Source of the DNA: Takakia lepidozioides
Taxonomy: Eukaryota; Streptophyta; Takakiopsida; Takakiales; Takakiaceae
Length of the DNA stretch: 64,000 bases
Reading direction: 5' to 3'
Assembly: GCA_030704615.1 (NCBI GenBank)
Contig: CM060731.1
Coordinates: 11,780,001 to 11,844,000, forward strand
The notes under the pieces are model-generated. The model did no database searches and was not told the DNA's origin. It saw nothing but the letters and a program-made list of their open reading frames with translations. Position numbers and translations under genes: made by a program. Positions 23,000-35,174 of the stretch are shown in pieces (position 1 is the stretch's first letter; each line of letters starts with the position of its first letter).

Positions 23000-24600
23000 A
23001 TCAGGTCCTCGCTTATACATTTTGCCTCCTACCATAGTTAAGATAAAGCCTTGATAGCGATTCTCTTCTCTACTCCTTACCATAACTAGTTGGGCACTGA
23101 CCATGAGTAAGATAGTATCTGATGGCCACTGCCAATCTAACCATTCATTCTGCACCCTTGCACCTCCATTGCAAATAAACTTGCATCAGGCAATTGGTCG
23201 TCTACTCCTGTGGCGGGCTCTCCTGTTGTTAGGCGTGACAAATGATCTGCCACAAGATGCAAACGGCCAGGCTTGTAAACAATTTTGAACTCAAACTCGT
23301 GCAAGATTATTAACCACCTTGCTATCCTTCCACTTATCAAGGTTTGTTCACCAGATATATCAGAGCCTGGTGATCCACCATAAAACATAAACTTTCTTCC
23401 CAATAGGTAATGCCTGAATTTCTTGATGCATAAATCATTGCAGTGCTTCTCTTTCAGTTGTGCTATAGTTCCTTTCAGCGCTGTTCATCAACCTGCTAGC
23501 ATAGTACACAGGTGTGATGAATCTATATTTCCTATAACATTTTGGGCTAACACCGCTCCCAACGCTTCTCCTGAGGCAATCACAGTGAAACATGAAAATA
23601 CTACATGCCAGTGAGGGTTATCAGACAGGTGTAGTTGTTACTGACAATGTAAGTTCCTCAAAAGCCTGTTGACATTCAGCTGTCCATGCAAACACTGCAT
23701 CTTCTTCAGAAGCTTGCTCAATGGTGCGGCTATCTGTGCATACTTTTTGACAAATCTTCTGTAATAACTGGTTTGTCCAAGGAATCTCCTTAGACTCTTA
23801 ACATTTACTGGTGGTGGAGAGGCTTTAATGGCCTCTGTTTCTTGGGATCCACAAGAGTCCCCTCCTACACACAATGTTGTCCCAACAGCACCCCTGAGTC
23901 ACACAGAAAGTACACTTCTCTGGATTCAGGCCCAGACCTCTCATCCTGCATCTGGCCAACATAACTCCAATTTATGCAAGTGCTATTTTTGAGCTGTACA
24001 CACTGAAAATCCAGAACAACCCTGCATGAAAATCATCCAGATACTCATGAAAGATTCACTTATCACTCTCTGAAAGATTGCTGGTGCATTACAAAGTCCA
24101 AAAGGCATGACTTTGTATGCATAAGCACCCCAGTCTGTGATGAAAGCTGTTTTTCCCTGGTCTTCTTCTGCCACTTGCCACTTGATTATATAAACCACTG
24201 AAGCCATCCATGAATGAGTACATCTCATGGCCCCAGCAGAGTTCCAATACCGCTTCTGTGAATGGCAATGGGAAAGGATCTTTCTTCGTGCAAGCATTCA
24301 ACTTCTATAGTTCACACAAACTCTCAGTTTACCATTCTTCTTGGGACTATCACAATGGGTGACAACCAAGTTGTATACTCTATCGGGTATATAAACTTAG
24401 CCTCTGCCAACTTCTTGATCTCTTTCCAACCTTCCGTTGCATAGTGGGATTCATTCTGTACCTTGCCTGTTTGATTGGTACTGACCTGGTTCCAGTTCAA
24501 TCTTATGCTGACAGATCTCAGGTGTATCCCTTTAGATCCTCGTAGCTCCAAACAAATACATCTCTGTATTTGATGAACAAACTCTTAGCTTCCTCAAAGA
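23000..24600 (-). pseudogene. Reverse transcriptase and RNase H of retrotransposon B (broken)
   Basis: RT pieces in order: AEAKFIYPIEYTTWLSPIVI, DPFPLPFTEAVLE, YSFMDGFSGLYNQ, KTAFITDWGAYAYKVMPFGL, NAPAIFQRVI, and the thumb SLRRFLGQTSYYRRFVKKYA. The catalytic YLDD position is damaged (SIWMIFMQ near 24030). RNase H follows as broken pieces around 23400-23640 and IARWLIILHEFEFKIVYKPG. At least six frame changes are visible, so no enzyme is made from this copy. Confidence 0.85.
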
Positions 24601-25229
24601 ATTTCGGCTCCAAATCAGCCCCTACCTTCACATCCTCGGTTCCTCTTCAGTTCCCACATTCACTCTCACCTGCTCATCAGCTGTGATTGTCCAACCAGTC
24701 ACCACTTCATCCTGTAAACTCACAGTGGCTGGTTCCTCTAGGATTTCCATTTCTCCTGCGTTTTGATTCATAAAAATGTGGTGGGGAACTGCTTATTTCA
24801 CTTCAAATGGTGTTGGTCACTACACCACAGCAGATACATTTTAAAACAACTTAGGCCTTCCAGCTGCATCTCTGCAACCTGCTCCACTCTGGGTGTGGCC
24901 AACAGGGTAGCTTCGCTCTCATCCAGTACTCCCCTCCAGTCATACTTCCCTGCACCCTCGAGGTCTTCTCGTAGCAGGTAATCTACTAGGGTAGCTTTTG
25001 TCTCATCCAGTCCTCCCCTCCAGTCATACTCCCTGACCCCTCGAGGTCTGGCCTGTTTCAGCACGGGCGTCCAAACAATAAGGAGTAAGCTTCCATGACT
25101 TAATGCATTTTCAATACAGTTACTGTGATCATAAAGATCATCTTTTGAATCTGTATCGTAACTCCTCTTATCAATCCCATGGCTGTACACTTCTTTGATC
25201 GGCCATTGTTACTGTAAATGGGGCTGGTT

Positions 25230-25335
25230 TCATGTTACTTAGACCAAGCTTCTGCCTTAATTGGCTGTCATGATATTCACTCCAGAGCCTCCATCGATCA
25301 GTACATCAGTTAGTTCGTGCTTACAATTCTCAATT
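25230..25335 (-). pseudogene. Aspartic protease fragment of retrotransposon B
   Basis: On the minus strand KHELTDVLIDGGSGVNIMTA, containing the D-G-G active-site variant common in plant Ty3/gypsy proteases. It is separated from gag by the unassigned block 25370-26520. Confidence 0.75.
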
Positions 25336-25369
25336 GGATTACTGGCATAGAATCATCAAAGTCCTGACT

Positions 25370-26520
25370 GTGTAGGGCGAAGGGGAGGTGATGAGCGAAA
25401 CACGGAAGGGCATGCAAGAAATAGACAAAGCACGTAGGGTTTGGGGCTCAAGGATGCAAAAAAAAATGAAGTCGCGATTTTCATTAAGGAGAAGCGGATG
25501 AAATCGCCAATTTTTCATTCAAACATGGATTGAGTACCAGATGAATGACAGGTTGGTAAAGGGATGAAATGTGAGATCAAGTTATCATTGATGGGATGAA
25601 ATCGCGGAAATAAGGAGATGCAGCAGTAGTTAATTTAGGAACAGGGTGGCCATATTAAATATTAGCAAGTGGCATGCAGCTAAAAGAGTGGTGAGAACAA
25701 AACAGTGGGAATCGTATGGTTTAGAAGTTGATGGGCCTGTGGCACAGAGGGGGATAAGAACCGGTGGCCGCCATACTTGATGTCCAAAAGCGGGTAGGAT
25801 CTTAATATTGTGGACTTGCTATTGAATAATCAACGTGAAGGAGACGGCGGGATAAGGTGGAGTTAGGGATCAGCCCAAGTATAAGAGTAGTGGAGACTGG
25901 ATGGTGATCTCTCTCTTTTTGTTCTAGTTTTCAGCTCTGAAGTAAAGACTGCGTTGATTGTGATAAAGTATGGGGCATGTGAATCATGTGAGATTTGAAG
26001 TAGGAATGTAGCAACTAACGTTGAGGGAATGGTCATGTTTAGCTAGCATCATAAGGGGTGATAAGGATCATTGAGCTTAGGATCCAGCGTGCAAGTTGTA
26101 TCCACGTAGAATGAAGCTTGAGCGATTACATGCCGGGAAGATTAGAAGTAGAGGTTGATCACAGCTAGTAGAGGGCAGTCCGTCCACCAGATTGTCTGCA
26201 CACCCATGTAAGATCGACTTGTTAGCATGGAAGCAAAGCAGGATAGCACCTGAAGTATGAAGTAAGCAGCTCTGCAGTGTCATATGCGAGCGGTGCACGA
26301 TACCAAATACAAAGGCAGAAGAAGATGAAGAGGAGGATCAAAGGAAGGCGACCACCTACCTGGGACAATAGTTAAGAAAGATAGTTAGCATGCTACTTCA
26401 AAACAAGAAGTCAAATAATCCATTTAGACCAAGTTTACTCTTCCGCTGCAGTCTGGTATAGATAGAGTACTAATGGGTTGTACAGGTATGGATTTAGGAC
26501 TTTCTTTTTACTTACACCGT
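25370..26520. other. Unassigned block inside retrotransposon B
   Basis: About 1.15 kb between the protease and the gag zinc-knuckle region, without coding signal on either strand. Its edges carry a short inverted match (AAAGTCCT near 25350 and AGGACTTT near 26493), so it may be a small inserted element. No target duplication was found. It may also be degraded gag-pro sequence. Confidence 0.4.
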
Positions 26521-26676
26521 CTCTCGCCCTTCCGACTTCACATTATAACTGGTCACCTTGCTGTTCAGGTCTGTGTTTCCTGTCACATGGGCAATTCGAT
26601 TGATTGCTTGATACAGCCTGTGTCTACAATAAGGTGCCACAGCCAATAGCTGTCCAATGGTAATCTCTGCTTTGGT

Positions 26677-29511
26677 CTAGCATATTACTTCAGCCAAAGT
26701 CCCTTCATTACTCTGCATGTCTGCAGCTTCTTTCTTCCTTTCATCCTCACTCACTTCTTCTTCACCATCAGAATAAGAGGAATCTACCATAGGAATATCG
26801 GTACTCTTCTGCATTTCCCTTATGGTATCTGCCACTTCTTTGTGCAGTTCTTTCTCATCTCTCCAAGCTTCATCATCTTCAGGCACATCACTGCCATCTT
26901 CATTATCATCATCTTCCTCAACTACTGGAGGTATTAGTTTGGCTTTGCTTCTCATTACTATCATTGTACTTACTTCTGGTACAACACATGGCCTAACCAT
27001 GTGAGCTGCCACCACTGGGTCCTCATTCACATGAGCTCTCATCTCATTCTGGTGTCTAGTCCAGAATGAACAGGCTACCTTGCGATGTCCTGCCTGATTA
27101 CAATAGTAACACAGTTCTTCACCATTGGGTCCTCGCCCTTGGTCTGCTCTGGGATTAATTCTGTAATCCTGATTCCCTAGCTGGTAATTCCCCCTTGGAT
27201 TACCCTGATACTTGCCTCTGGAATTTCCTTGGTAATTCCCTCTTGAATTACCTCTCCCTTCCATGCCATTGTTATAACCACCAAGCCTACCATAGTGGTC
27301 TTGATCACTGTTTCTTCTTGGCTGGGGCTGCACTTGATGCACCCTTACTTGCCTAGGTTCTCTAGCTGCTGTCCTTCTGTTGTAGTAACAATTCTTAGTA
27401 GAATGGTTATCCATTTTACAGATAGTACAGTGTTTCTCCTTCATGTGGCATTCAGTGGTGGTATGGCCTTCATTCTGGCACTTTGCAAACACCCTTCCTC
27501 CAATGTGTTACAGCCTCTGTGGCATACTTCTTCAAGATTTCTTCTAATCTTTTCTCATAGTTATCCCTCTTCAACTTCTCCTTCCTCTTACTCTTCCTTT
27601 TCAGCTCTTGCTATTCCTCATCTGACTCATCCTCAGAGTCCTCATCATCCCTTTTCTCTCTCCTGAGCATTCCTAATTGCTCAATTCTGTTCGCTCTTTC
27701 AAATGCCTCATCCACTATATTATGGGGTAACATATCCACTTTCTTTTGCAACTCTGGTCTTAGTCCACTCACAAACCAAGTCTTCTGTAAACCTGGTGCT
27801 GGTACAGCAGCCAGTTTTTTCATCATCAATTCCATTTTTTCCATATACTCAACAGTTTCATGCTTCTTTTGCTTTAACTGTTGTAAACTTCCATACACTT
27901 CATCCTCAGTTTTACTTGTCCTGAACCTATTTCGGAATGTTGTATTCAAGCCATTCCAGGTTAGGAAATGATTATCAGGGAATCTTGCATACCATTCACT
28001 TGCTTTCTTGATAAGTGAACAAGGAAACAATCTCATCTTGGCATCCTCGCCATTCTCATTGTTCACTATACACATGTGCTCAAATTGGCTAATGTGTACA
28101 TCGGGATCCCTTTTTCCTGAATATATTGGAAAAAGTGGTTTTGCCCGTGTTGGTTATAATGCCATCTGTGGCCCTACCCTCTGCCCACTGACAGTTGTTG
28201 GCCCCCTTGCTGGTGCTGGTCCTTCAGGACCTGTTATAGTTGTGGTGGATCTTCCACCTAGTGGTGGCCCCTGAGCACTCCCTGCTACTGGCCCCACGAT
28301 ATTCACAGTATTCCCAGCTCCAGTTGCACTACTTCCCACACTCCCTGTCCCCCAGAGCCAGATCCAGGCTGCCCACCTGATCCCCCTGAGCCGACACCTT
28401 CGTTGGCCTGTGATCCAAGTGCTCCACTTGATCCAGGTCCAACAGGTTGGGATGTCCTGGTTGTAGTCTCAACCTCAGCTGTTGGGTCTACTATTTCATA
28501 CTCTTCCTCTTCCAACTTCTTCTCTCTGTTTTCATCCTCCAAGTTCTGCCCTTGGGTTTCTTCTTCACTCATGTAACTCAACTGTAATGGTGTTGGAGAG
28601 TCTAAACTCTCCGTTGGCTCTGCTACATCCTCTCCTCCTTCTTCATCTTCCATTTCAGAAACTGGAGTTCATGCTTTTGGTGTTCCATGCCAACTCTTAT
28701 CAAATATTTCTGTCAAATCTTTTATCCAGGGATGTACCTCAGATCTTTCACCTCGTGGTTGATCTTCTTCCCGTACCAATTCCCTTAATCTTTCTTGCAA
28801 AGAAAAAGAAGGAGTGGCATCCAACTCTAGTTCTTCCGGTATGGGTGATGTACTCCTTGATCTTAATGGTGTGAGAGGTCCAGATGATTCCCCTATGTCT
28901 ATACCTCTCTCCCAAAGATATGGATAATTAGCTTTCAGATAACTTTCTCTTTTTGCTGAATATCTCTGGAGTCTAGCTTCTCTTTCATCACTCATGTCCC
29001 ATGTCTTTCATTTCTTTTAATGTGGCAATAACCAAAACTCTCTTCTGTAATATCTCTCGTATATGCCTAGGTTTCTTTCAAGCTTCAATACACCCTTGGC
29101 TATACTAGAAGTCTCTGTTACCATATAACCATATGGCAAACAAGTCTGGAAAGCTGTTCTTGGTGTGAGTTTGATCCACAGAATATCCTTTGGAATCCAA
29201 TTCTTTACCAGTACAAGCTCTTCATGCATATGAGTATAAACATTCACCTTCCTTTCCTCCCAGCCTTCAAACTCTACTCGCTTAATGGATAGCAATGCTA
29301 TCACATAAACCAGTGTTGGTAACCAACGTGCTCTTCCTCTACAGGCCACTTGATAAATCTTTATCACTCCTTTCTCCAGACCCCACTCAGGGTCAGCATC
29401 ATGCACTCTTTTAATAATGTTTTCTTTACAACCATTTGGCAATTCCAAGAACCTCTGAAAGACTCGTTTGGACAATCTTTCCTTCTCAGTTTCACAGGGA
29501 ATTTGATTCAC
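26677..29511 (-). pseudogene. Gag polyprotein of retrotransposon B (broken)
   Basis: N-terminal frame 29511-29017, a Pro/Gly/Ser-rich and acidic linker (28995-28154), then the Retrotrans_gag core at 28075-27611 (LIKKASEWYARFPDNHFLTW, KQKKHETVEYMEKMELMMKK, LQKTWFVSGLRPELQKKVDM). A nucleocapsid part at 27492-26677 has Cys/His knuckles (CTICKMDNHSTKNC and CYYCNQAGHRKVAC), an Arg/Gly/Asn-rich stretch between them and an acidic end. The frames are separate and several lack their own ATG, so the polyprotein is disrupted. Confidence 0.8.
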
Positions 29512-29605
29512 ATCAAATTCTTTAATTCTCCAACCACCATGATCCCACCGAGATGTCTGTCACATCTGGTTGTTCATGACCCAGTTTCCCAGTATGGTCA
29601 CCAAA

Positions 29606-30648
29606 TGTCGAACGGCTTTTACTCACCCATCCCTTCGCTATCCGAGGTGGAAACTCCAAGATAGAAGAGTTGGATATCTCTAAGCACTCAGCCCGCTCAG
29701 TACAATCAGTCATGACCTGCAGCTAGTGAATCATGGTTGTGCTTCCCATTTGTATTCCCTCTTGCCTTCATGTTATCAATTTACCTTATCTGATACTGAA
29801 GCATCAGATTGCTTCAGTATCTTCTTAGTTCCAGTTAATCATGCATTCATTTCACAGCTTCACTCATGTCTCTCTACACAGTGTGCTTGTATCGAATAAA
29901 TATCAGATTATGATTTATCAGGTACTAGGCCAATGTCAAGGTGACTCTAATCCGCCCTACAGTATCACTACAGCTCTCCTGAAATAAACCTCCATCAAGT
30001 CATCAACTCCTCTTCTGAGTAATCGTCATCCCTGTGCTCCAAGATCGTGCCATCCATCTGACCTTTTCCCTGATGTCTAAGAAGTGATCCCCAAGAAGTG
30101 ATTCCTTAGAAGTGATTCCCCAGAAGTCCCCGCTCTTCGCTTTATCTACCTACAAGCTGTTCTAACCGCCTTGCTAACTAACCGTCACCCCTGTACTGTG
30201 ACAACTGTGCAAAACTGCGTTGGCTGTGTGAAGCTGTGACGGGCTGTGACTGGTTGTGTCAAGCTGTGTCGGGCTGTGATTGGCTGTGATTGGCTGTGAC
30301 GGCTGTGTCGGGCTGTGACTGGCTGTGTCGGCTGTGTCGGGCTGTATCGGGCTGTGACTAGCTGTGTCGGGCTGTGGCGGCTGTGACTGGCTGTGTCGGG
30401 CTGTGACTGGCTGTGATTGGCTGTGACAAACTGTGACGAGCTGTGACGGCTGTGTCGGGCTGTGTTGGCTGTGGCGGCTGTGTCGGGCTGTGTTGGCTGT
30501 GACGACTGTGTCGGGCTGTGTAACCCCCCCCCCCCCTAAAGCCTGCTGCTGTCACCCCTAAGGCTCATGTTGGTCTCAGTCTGTGTAAAAATTAAGGGTA
30601 CCCCAGAGAACCTGTAAAAGCATTAAAGTCCCAAGCAGCCCTCTAACA
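29606..30648 (-). repeat. 5' LTR of retrotransposon B
   Basis: Direct repeat of 18030-19041. The adjacent internal sequence on the minus strand begins TTTGGTGACCATACTGGG; the TGG is compatible with a tRNA primer-binding site, but I could not match it to a specific tRNA. Confidence 0.9.
30217..30523. repeat. Minisatellite in 5' LTR of retrotransposon B
   Basis: Same GGCTGTGAC/GGCTGTGTC units as in the other LTR, in different number and order, and also followed by a C run. Confidence 0.9.
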
Positions 30649-30654
30649 TAACAG

Positions 30655-32625
30655 CACAATTGATAGAACAATGCCCATTGCTAATGAAGGTACCTTCTTC
30701 AACATATTTCACCTTGTTTCCCCCTGCTATCAGAGTCGTCCCTAAATTTTCATGTTGAATTCTACAAGTTAGCTCGTTGGTGGATCTAAGGTGGTGTTGG
30801 AGTGATTTTGACATGTTACTGCCAATGTGGTCGACAGGAAAGTATCGAAAAATAGATAATAGAGATGTGGAGAAGCTTTGGAATGAATACGGTTCCGACC
30901 CTTGTCAATGGTGGAACAATCCAGGCAAAAAGGTGAATGCATGTTGGAAGCAGACGCAAGTCAGCATAGGAACTAGTGTGATAAGTAGGGTTGGGGTGTT
31001 TGCTGGAACAATTCTAGAGTGTTATTCTCAGCTGCTAGCATCAAGGCAAGGATGTATGCATGATTTGTGCAGAGGCATGGATAGCTGAAGGAGCAAGGGA
31101 GCAGTGTGGGTCCAGATTCATGCAAGAGGGCCGGATTTCAAGCTCCAGATCGCCTACAATTCCCTGTGGAAGTAGCACACACCTCGCACACACAAGAGGT
31201 CATCTTGGGTGCATGGTCAGTCAAATCTTCTATGGGTCATGACACAAGTTTGAGGACAATGTGGTGAGGGCACCTTCTTCTTCGACCTATTTCAGCCTAT
31301 TTTTCCCTCTCATCAGACCCAGCCCTGAATTTGCATATTGAATGCTGTAAGTTAGCTCGTTGGGTGGATGTGGGGTGGTTTGGAGTGACTTTGACAAGTT
31401 ACTGCTGATGTGGCAGCAGGAAAGTACCCAAAAATAGATAACAAGATGAAGAGAAGCTTTGGGATGAACACTTTCCGACCCCAGTCAGTGGGGGGACAAT
31501 GGAGACAAAAAGGTGAGTGCTTGTTCAACTACAGAGAGAAGCAGTGGCAATTCAGAATTGGAACTACTGTTAAGTCCTAGGTTGGGGTGTTTTCTGGAAG
31601 AACTTCACGCCGTCACTGTCAGCTGCTAACAGCAAGGCTGAGGGATGTATTCATGATATGTACGCGGGCAAGGATAGCTGAGGGACCAGGGATAGAGGTC
31701 CAGATTCATGTTCAGGTTCAGGCTGAGGGATCAATAGCTAAAAGAAATCAGCTGGAGTAGATGGTCAATTGTTGCAAGTGGAAACAGTAGCGGCAACACA
31801 ATTGATAGAATGAGGTGCTGCTAATTAATGAAGGCACCTTCCTCAACACATTTCAGCCTGTTTTTCCAAATAGGGTTGGGGTGTAAGAACAAATCTAGGC
31901 TGTCATCATCAGTTGCTAGCAGCAAGACAATGATATATGCATGATTTGAGGCATAGATAGTTGAAGGAGTAGGGATAGAGTGTGGGTGTAGATTCACCCA
32001 AGAGGGCCGGGCTTCAAGCTCCAGATTGACTCTATAGCTACAACAAACCTGCATGGGTAGATGGTCAACTGGCAGCAGCGGCTCAATTTATAAAATCAGA
32101 CACTGCTAATGAAGACATCTTATTCAACACATTTCACCTTGTTTTTCCCTCTAATCAGAATCGGCCCTAAATTTCCATGTTGAATTCTGTAAGTTAGCTA
32201 GTTGAGTGAATCTAGTTTGGAGTGACTTTGACATGATACTGCCAATGTGACAACAGGAAAGTATCAAAAAACAAGTAACAGAGATGAGGAGAAGTTGTGG
32301 AATGAATACTATTCTGCCCCAGTCAATGATGGGACAACCAAGGCAAAAAGGTGAATACCTGTTACATTTCATAGACTAGCAGACGCATTCAACATAGGAA
32401 CTAGTGTGAGAAGCTGAGTTGGATGTTTCCTAGAATAAATCGAGGCTGTCACTGTCAGCTACTAGCAGCAAGGCAAGGATGAATGCATGATTTGTGCAGA
32501 GGCATGTGTAGCTGAAGGAGCAAAGAGAGTGTGGGTCCAGATTTCAAGCACAAGATTACCTATGATTCCCTGTGGATCAATAGCTACAAGAAACCTGCAT
32601 GGGTAGATGGTCTATTCCATGGGAC
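30655..32625 (+). pseudogene. Tandem OSB-like PDF modules (right part of the split cluster)
   Basis: WW halves lie at about 30760-30945 (EKLWNEYGSDPCQWWNNPGK), 31340-31520 and 32190-32360. Each is followed by a GTGAATGC-like donor and the intron landmark CATAGGAACTAGTGTG (30964, 32393; degraded at 31560). PDF halves follow at about 31115-31170, 31985-32080 and 32530-32620, all degraded. The upstream intron sequence CACATTTCAGCCTGTTTTTC also recurs. OSB proteins bind single-stranded DNA in plastids or mitochondria through PDF motifs; here only repeated relics remain. This is the continuation of the cluster cut by retrotransposon B. Confidence 0.55.
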
Positions 32626-33480
32626 TCAATCTGACACTGAGCCTTGCATTATGAGGATCACAATTGCTTGGCAGCTTACCTGCATGAGGCCTTGACCCTT
32701 AGGCAATCCCCAGAGCAGTAGTAGCTTTGGGCTGCTTTTTTACTTTGATTTTTTCATTTTGTATCATAAGCTCTTTGAGCTTTCCGCAGATGTAAGAAAG
32801 TACCATTTATTTCATTTCATTTCATTTTCATTTTGTTTTGTTTTGTTTCATGTCATGTCTTTCATTGTTTTCGCATTCCTAATGACATGATTAGTTCTCT
32901 TGTATGGCATTACATGCATATGTACTAGTCAGCTCATTACAAACACCAAAACTTGAAAGCATGAACCACTATGAGTCATTGTTCAAGTAATTTTGAGCAC
33001 TTCATTTAAAGTAGTAAAACAGTGGTAGCGCTGACTTCGGCAGTCGCAGTTGCCACTGGGCATGTAGCACTGCAAGTTATGTGGTCAACTACCACGTGGC
33101 GTCCCAGGCCCGTAGGCACGTGGCAGCAGTGCTGCTCGCCGTGGCGCCGCCACGTCGGCGTCCACATCGTCGTCCACGTCTACATCCATGTGTCACCGCT
33201 CTGGTGAGTCAGTCCACTCATCCGGAGGGAAAAATCAAAGTCAGCCCAAAAGGTCAGACACACGGGCGGCCCGCCTGGTTACGCCACATGGTTCTTCAGC
33301 ATTAATCGCAATAATCGCTGAGCAGTTGTTCGCGCGTCTGCGTCCGTTACCACTTCAATCATTGGATGTCCGACCCAACTTCCACGTCTGTTGTAACTAG
33401 TCGTTTGTAACTTCTAGTCGATCCCAATTTTTTGACTTTTATGACTCAAAATGAGTCATTACCCAAGTAGTAAATGACAC
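32626..33480. other. Spacer with a short TTTCA/TTTTG microsatellite
   Basis: Mostly non-coding. 32806-32850 is a run of TTTCA, TTTTCA and TTTTG units. 33040-33400 is GC-richer with short open frames but no recognised protein. No 5' LTR of element A was found here. Confidence 0.5.
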
Positions 33481-33489
33481 GAATGCTTC

Positions 33490-34406
33490 TTGTGTCAAGT
33501 CCCACCTGCACAACCTCCTATGCCTAGGGAAGACCAGATTGGTATGGGCTTCATGTGTGGGGCCGCACTTGCTGGACCATTGCATGTGGACTCTGTAGCT
33601 GCTATCACTCGAGCAGCAACGCGTGCTCCTGAGCTGAGAGGAGCAGATGTGGATTTTGATCCACAAAGGGGGGAAGCAAGTCGACAGACAAGGCTTCCAC
33701 AATCTTTCACATTGGCTGAGTCATTGCCAACTACGCCATCGATGACACCCACTCGCCCAAGTGTGTCAGAGGTAGAGCCACGAGTGCCATTGGGGAGAGT
33801 TGGTGTGGCTCGGGATATGCCAGTGGGTGGTGCTGCAAAGCAAGGTGCAGCCAGTACATTGTTGGGGGCGGCTACGGCGGTTCGCCAAGCTCCATTGTTT
33901 TTTGCAATGACAGTTGCAATGCCGGGGATTCAGCCAGCTCCTGTGTTCAGATTAGCAGCTAGACTCTGTGAGAGTGGTGACGCATTAGCACTATCTGCGG
34001 GGATAGCGGATAATGTGCAGTGCATGGATGCCTTGGACTCAAGGGTGAAGACAACCACAGCTGCACCATGGCAAGCGGCAGCTGCAAGGTTGCAGGAACT
34101 GCCAGCTAGACCAGCCATTGAGCGTAGTATGGTGACTCCTGGGGTAGTCCGGGGGGACAATTAGGATGGTGTATTTCAGTTAGGTGGCCCAGCCGGGAGG
34201 AGGTATAGGCCACTGCGGGTCTTGTTGGACTCGGGTGCATAGCCATTGATGTTGGGAAGAGCAGCAATTGCAGGCTTGGGCCTTACAGAGGTGGATTTGG
34301 AGCCTTGCCCTTTCCAAATTCAAACATCTTTGGGCGGTTCAGAGAAGACATGAGGGATTACACGCCATGAGCTCTTAATTTGATTGCAGCCGGATCATCC
34401 TACGGA
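33490..34406 (+). pseudogene. Retrotransposon A gag-pro linker and protease N-terminal part
   Basis: A 224-codon Ala/Pro/Thr-rich frame (33490-34164) without recognised domain is followed, after a stop, by RPLRVLLDSGA and PLMLGRAAIAGLGLTEVDLE. LLDSGA is the protease active-site motif. A TAG directly after SGA stands where related proteases often have Gln, consistent with a C-to-T change. MULE-2 interrupts the protease after 34406, and the rest is at 48888. Confidence 0.7.
34397..34406 (+). repeat. Target-site duplication of MULE-2, left copy
   Basis: ATCCTACGGA, repeated exactly at 48878-48887 on the other side of the element. A 9-10-base duplication is the hallmark of Mutator-like transposition. 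Confidence 0.85.
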
Positions 34407-34450
34407 GGTTTGCTATTTCATGAGCATGAGCGGCATGAGCGGCATGAGCA
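34407..34450 (+). repeat. MULE-2 left terminal inverted repeat
   Basis: GGTTTGCTATTTCATGAGC followed by two ATGAGCGGC subrepeats; inverted match to 48825-48877. Confidence 0.85.
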
Positions 34451-34649
34451 GAGTAGTAACACAATCGGTTTTCATGAGCAGAAGTACAAATTTCGAAAAT
34501 AAAAAACAATAAAAAACAATAAAAAACAATAATTTAATGCAATGTGTCAGAAAAAACAAATATATTATTCGGCCCCTTGAAGGGAAAATTGCACTTTTGA
34601 CAGTTGTGCTCATGATATTTTGTCTTCCGCTCATGCCAATTCCTAGCGA

Positions 34650-35030
34650 CATGTGCAAATATGGCGCCGAATTTCGCGGTAATAGGGTCCGTAACCTGAA
34701 AAAACGGCGACGTATTTCGCGGCAATAGGTCTCTCTGGCGAAAAATGGTGCCGAATTCCGCGGCTATAGGTCCCCTCATGACAGGTAATTCGGCGCCATT
34801 TTTCCAGTGCATGTTCGGACTTAGCCAGTTTTCGGCCCAAAAAAGAGAAATTCGGCGCCATTTTTCCAGACACGGTACCAGTGCATGTTGGGACTTAGCC
34901 AGTTTTCGGCCCCAAAAAGAGAAATTCGGCGCCATTTTCCCAAACACAGGTACCAGTGCATGTTGGGACTTAGCGAGTTTTCGGCCCCAAAAAGAGAAAT
35001 TCGGCGCCATTTTTCCAGAAATGGCCCCAG
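34650..35030. repeat. MULE-2 left subterminal palindrome cluster
   Basis: Several TTCGGCGCC half-palindromes, three of them in a ~100-base repeat with GCATGTTGGGACTTAGC and TTTTCGGCCCCAAAAAGAGA. The same cluster is present in MULE-4 (60950-61267), so it is an ancestral part of this end and may serve as transposase binding sites. Confidence 0.8.
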
Positions 35031-35174
35031 AACTGCTTCTGTTGGATCTCAGTTTGAATGGAATATTGCCTCATTCCAGGAGTTTTGGGGTGCATTTCAT
35101 TACACTGCAAAAAAAAAGTCTGATACAGCAAAATGCATTTGAAAATATCCATATGGAGGATTCCGTTTGCCCCA

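Larger units (their letters stand above)
18030..30648 (-). mobile_element. Retrotransposon B: Ty3/gypsy LTR element with extra 3' ORF
   Basis: Bounded by direct repeats of ~1.0 kb beginning TGTC and ending TAACA on the plus strand. Read on the minus strand the order is 5' LTR, gag with zinc knuckles, protease, reverse transcriptase, RNase H, integrase, extra ORF, polypurine tract, 3' LTR. RT/RNase H before integrase is the Ty3/gypsy order. It inserted into an OSB-like module: the flanks (GGAAACAGCAATGGCAGCA and CAGCACAATTGATAG) are continuous in related copies such as 31770-31800. A 5-bp duplication CAGCA is possible but lies three bases from the right LTR edge. Internal genes carry many frameshifts although the LTRs are very similar, so it probably moved using proteins supplied by another copy. 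Confidence 0.9.

Noticed and set aside
33000-33490. 5' LTR of retrotransposon A
   Set aside because: No match to the 60324-60713 LTR sequence and no primer-binding site could be recognised, so the 5' end is left open.
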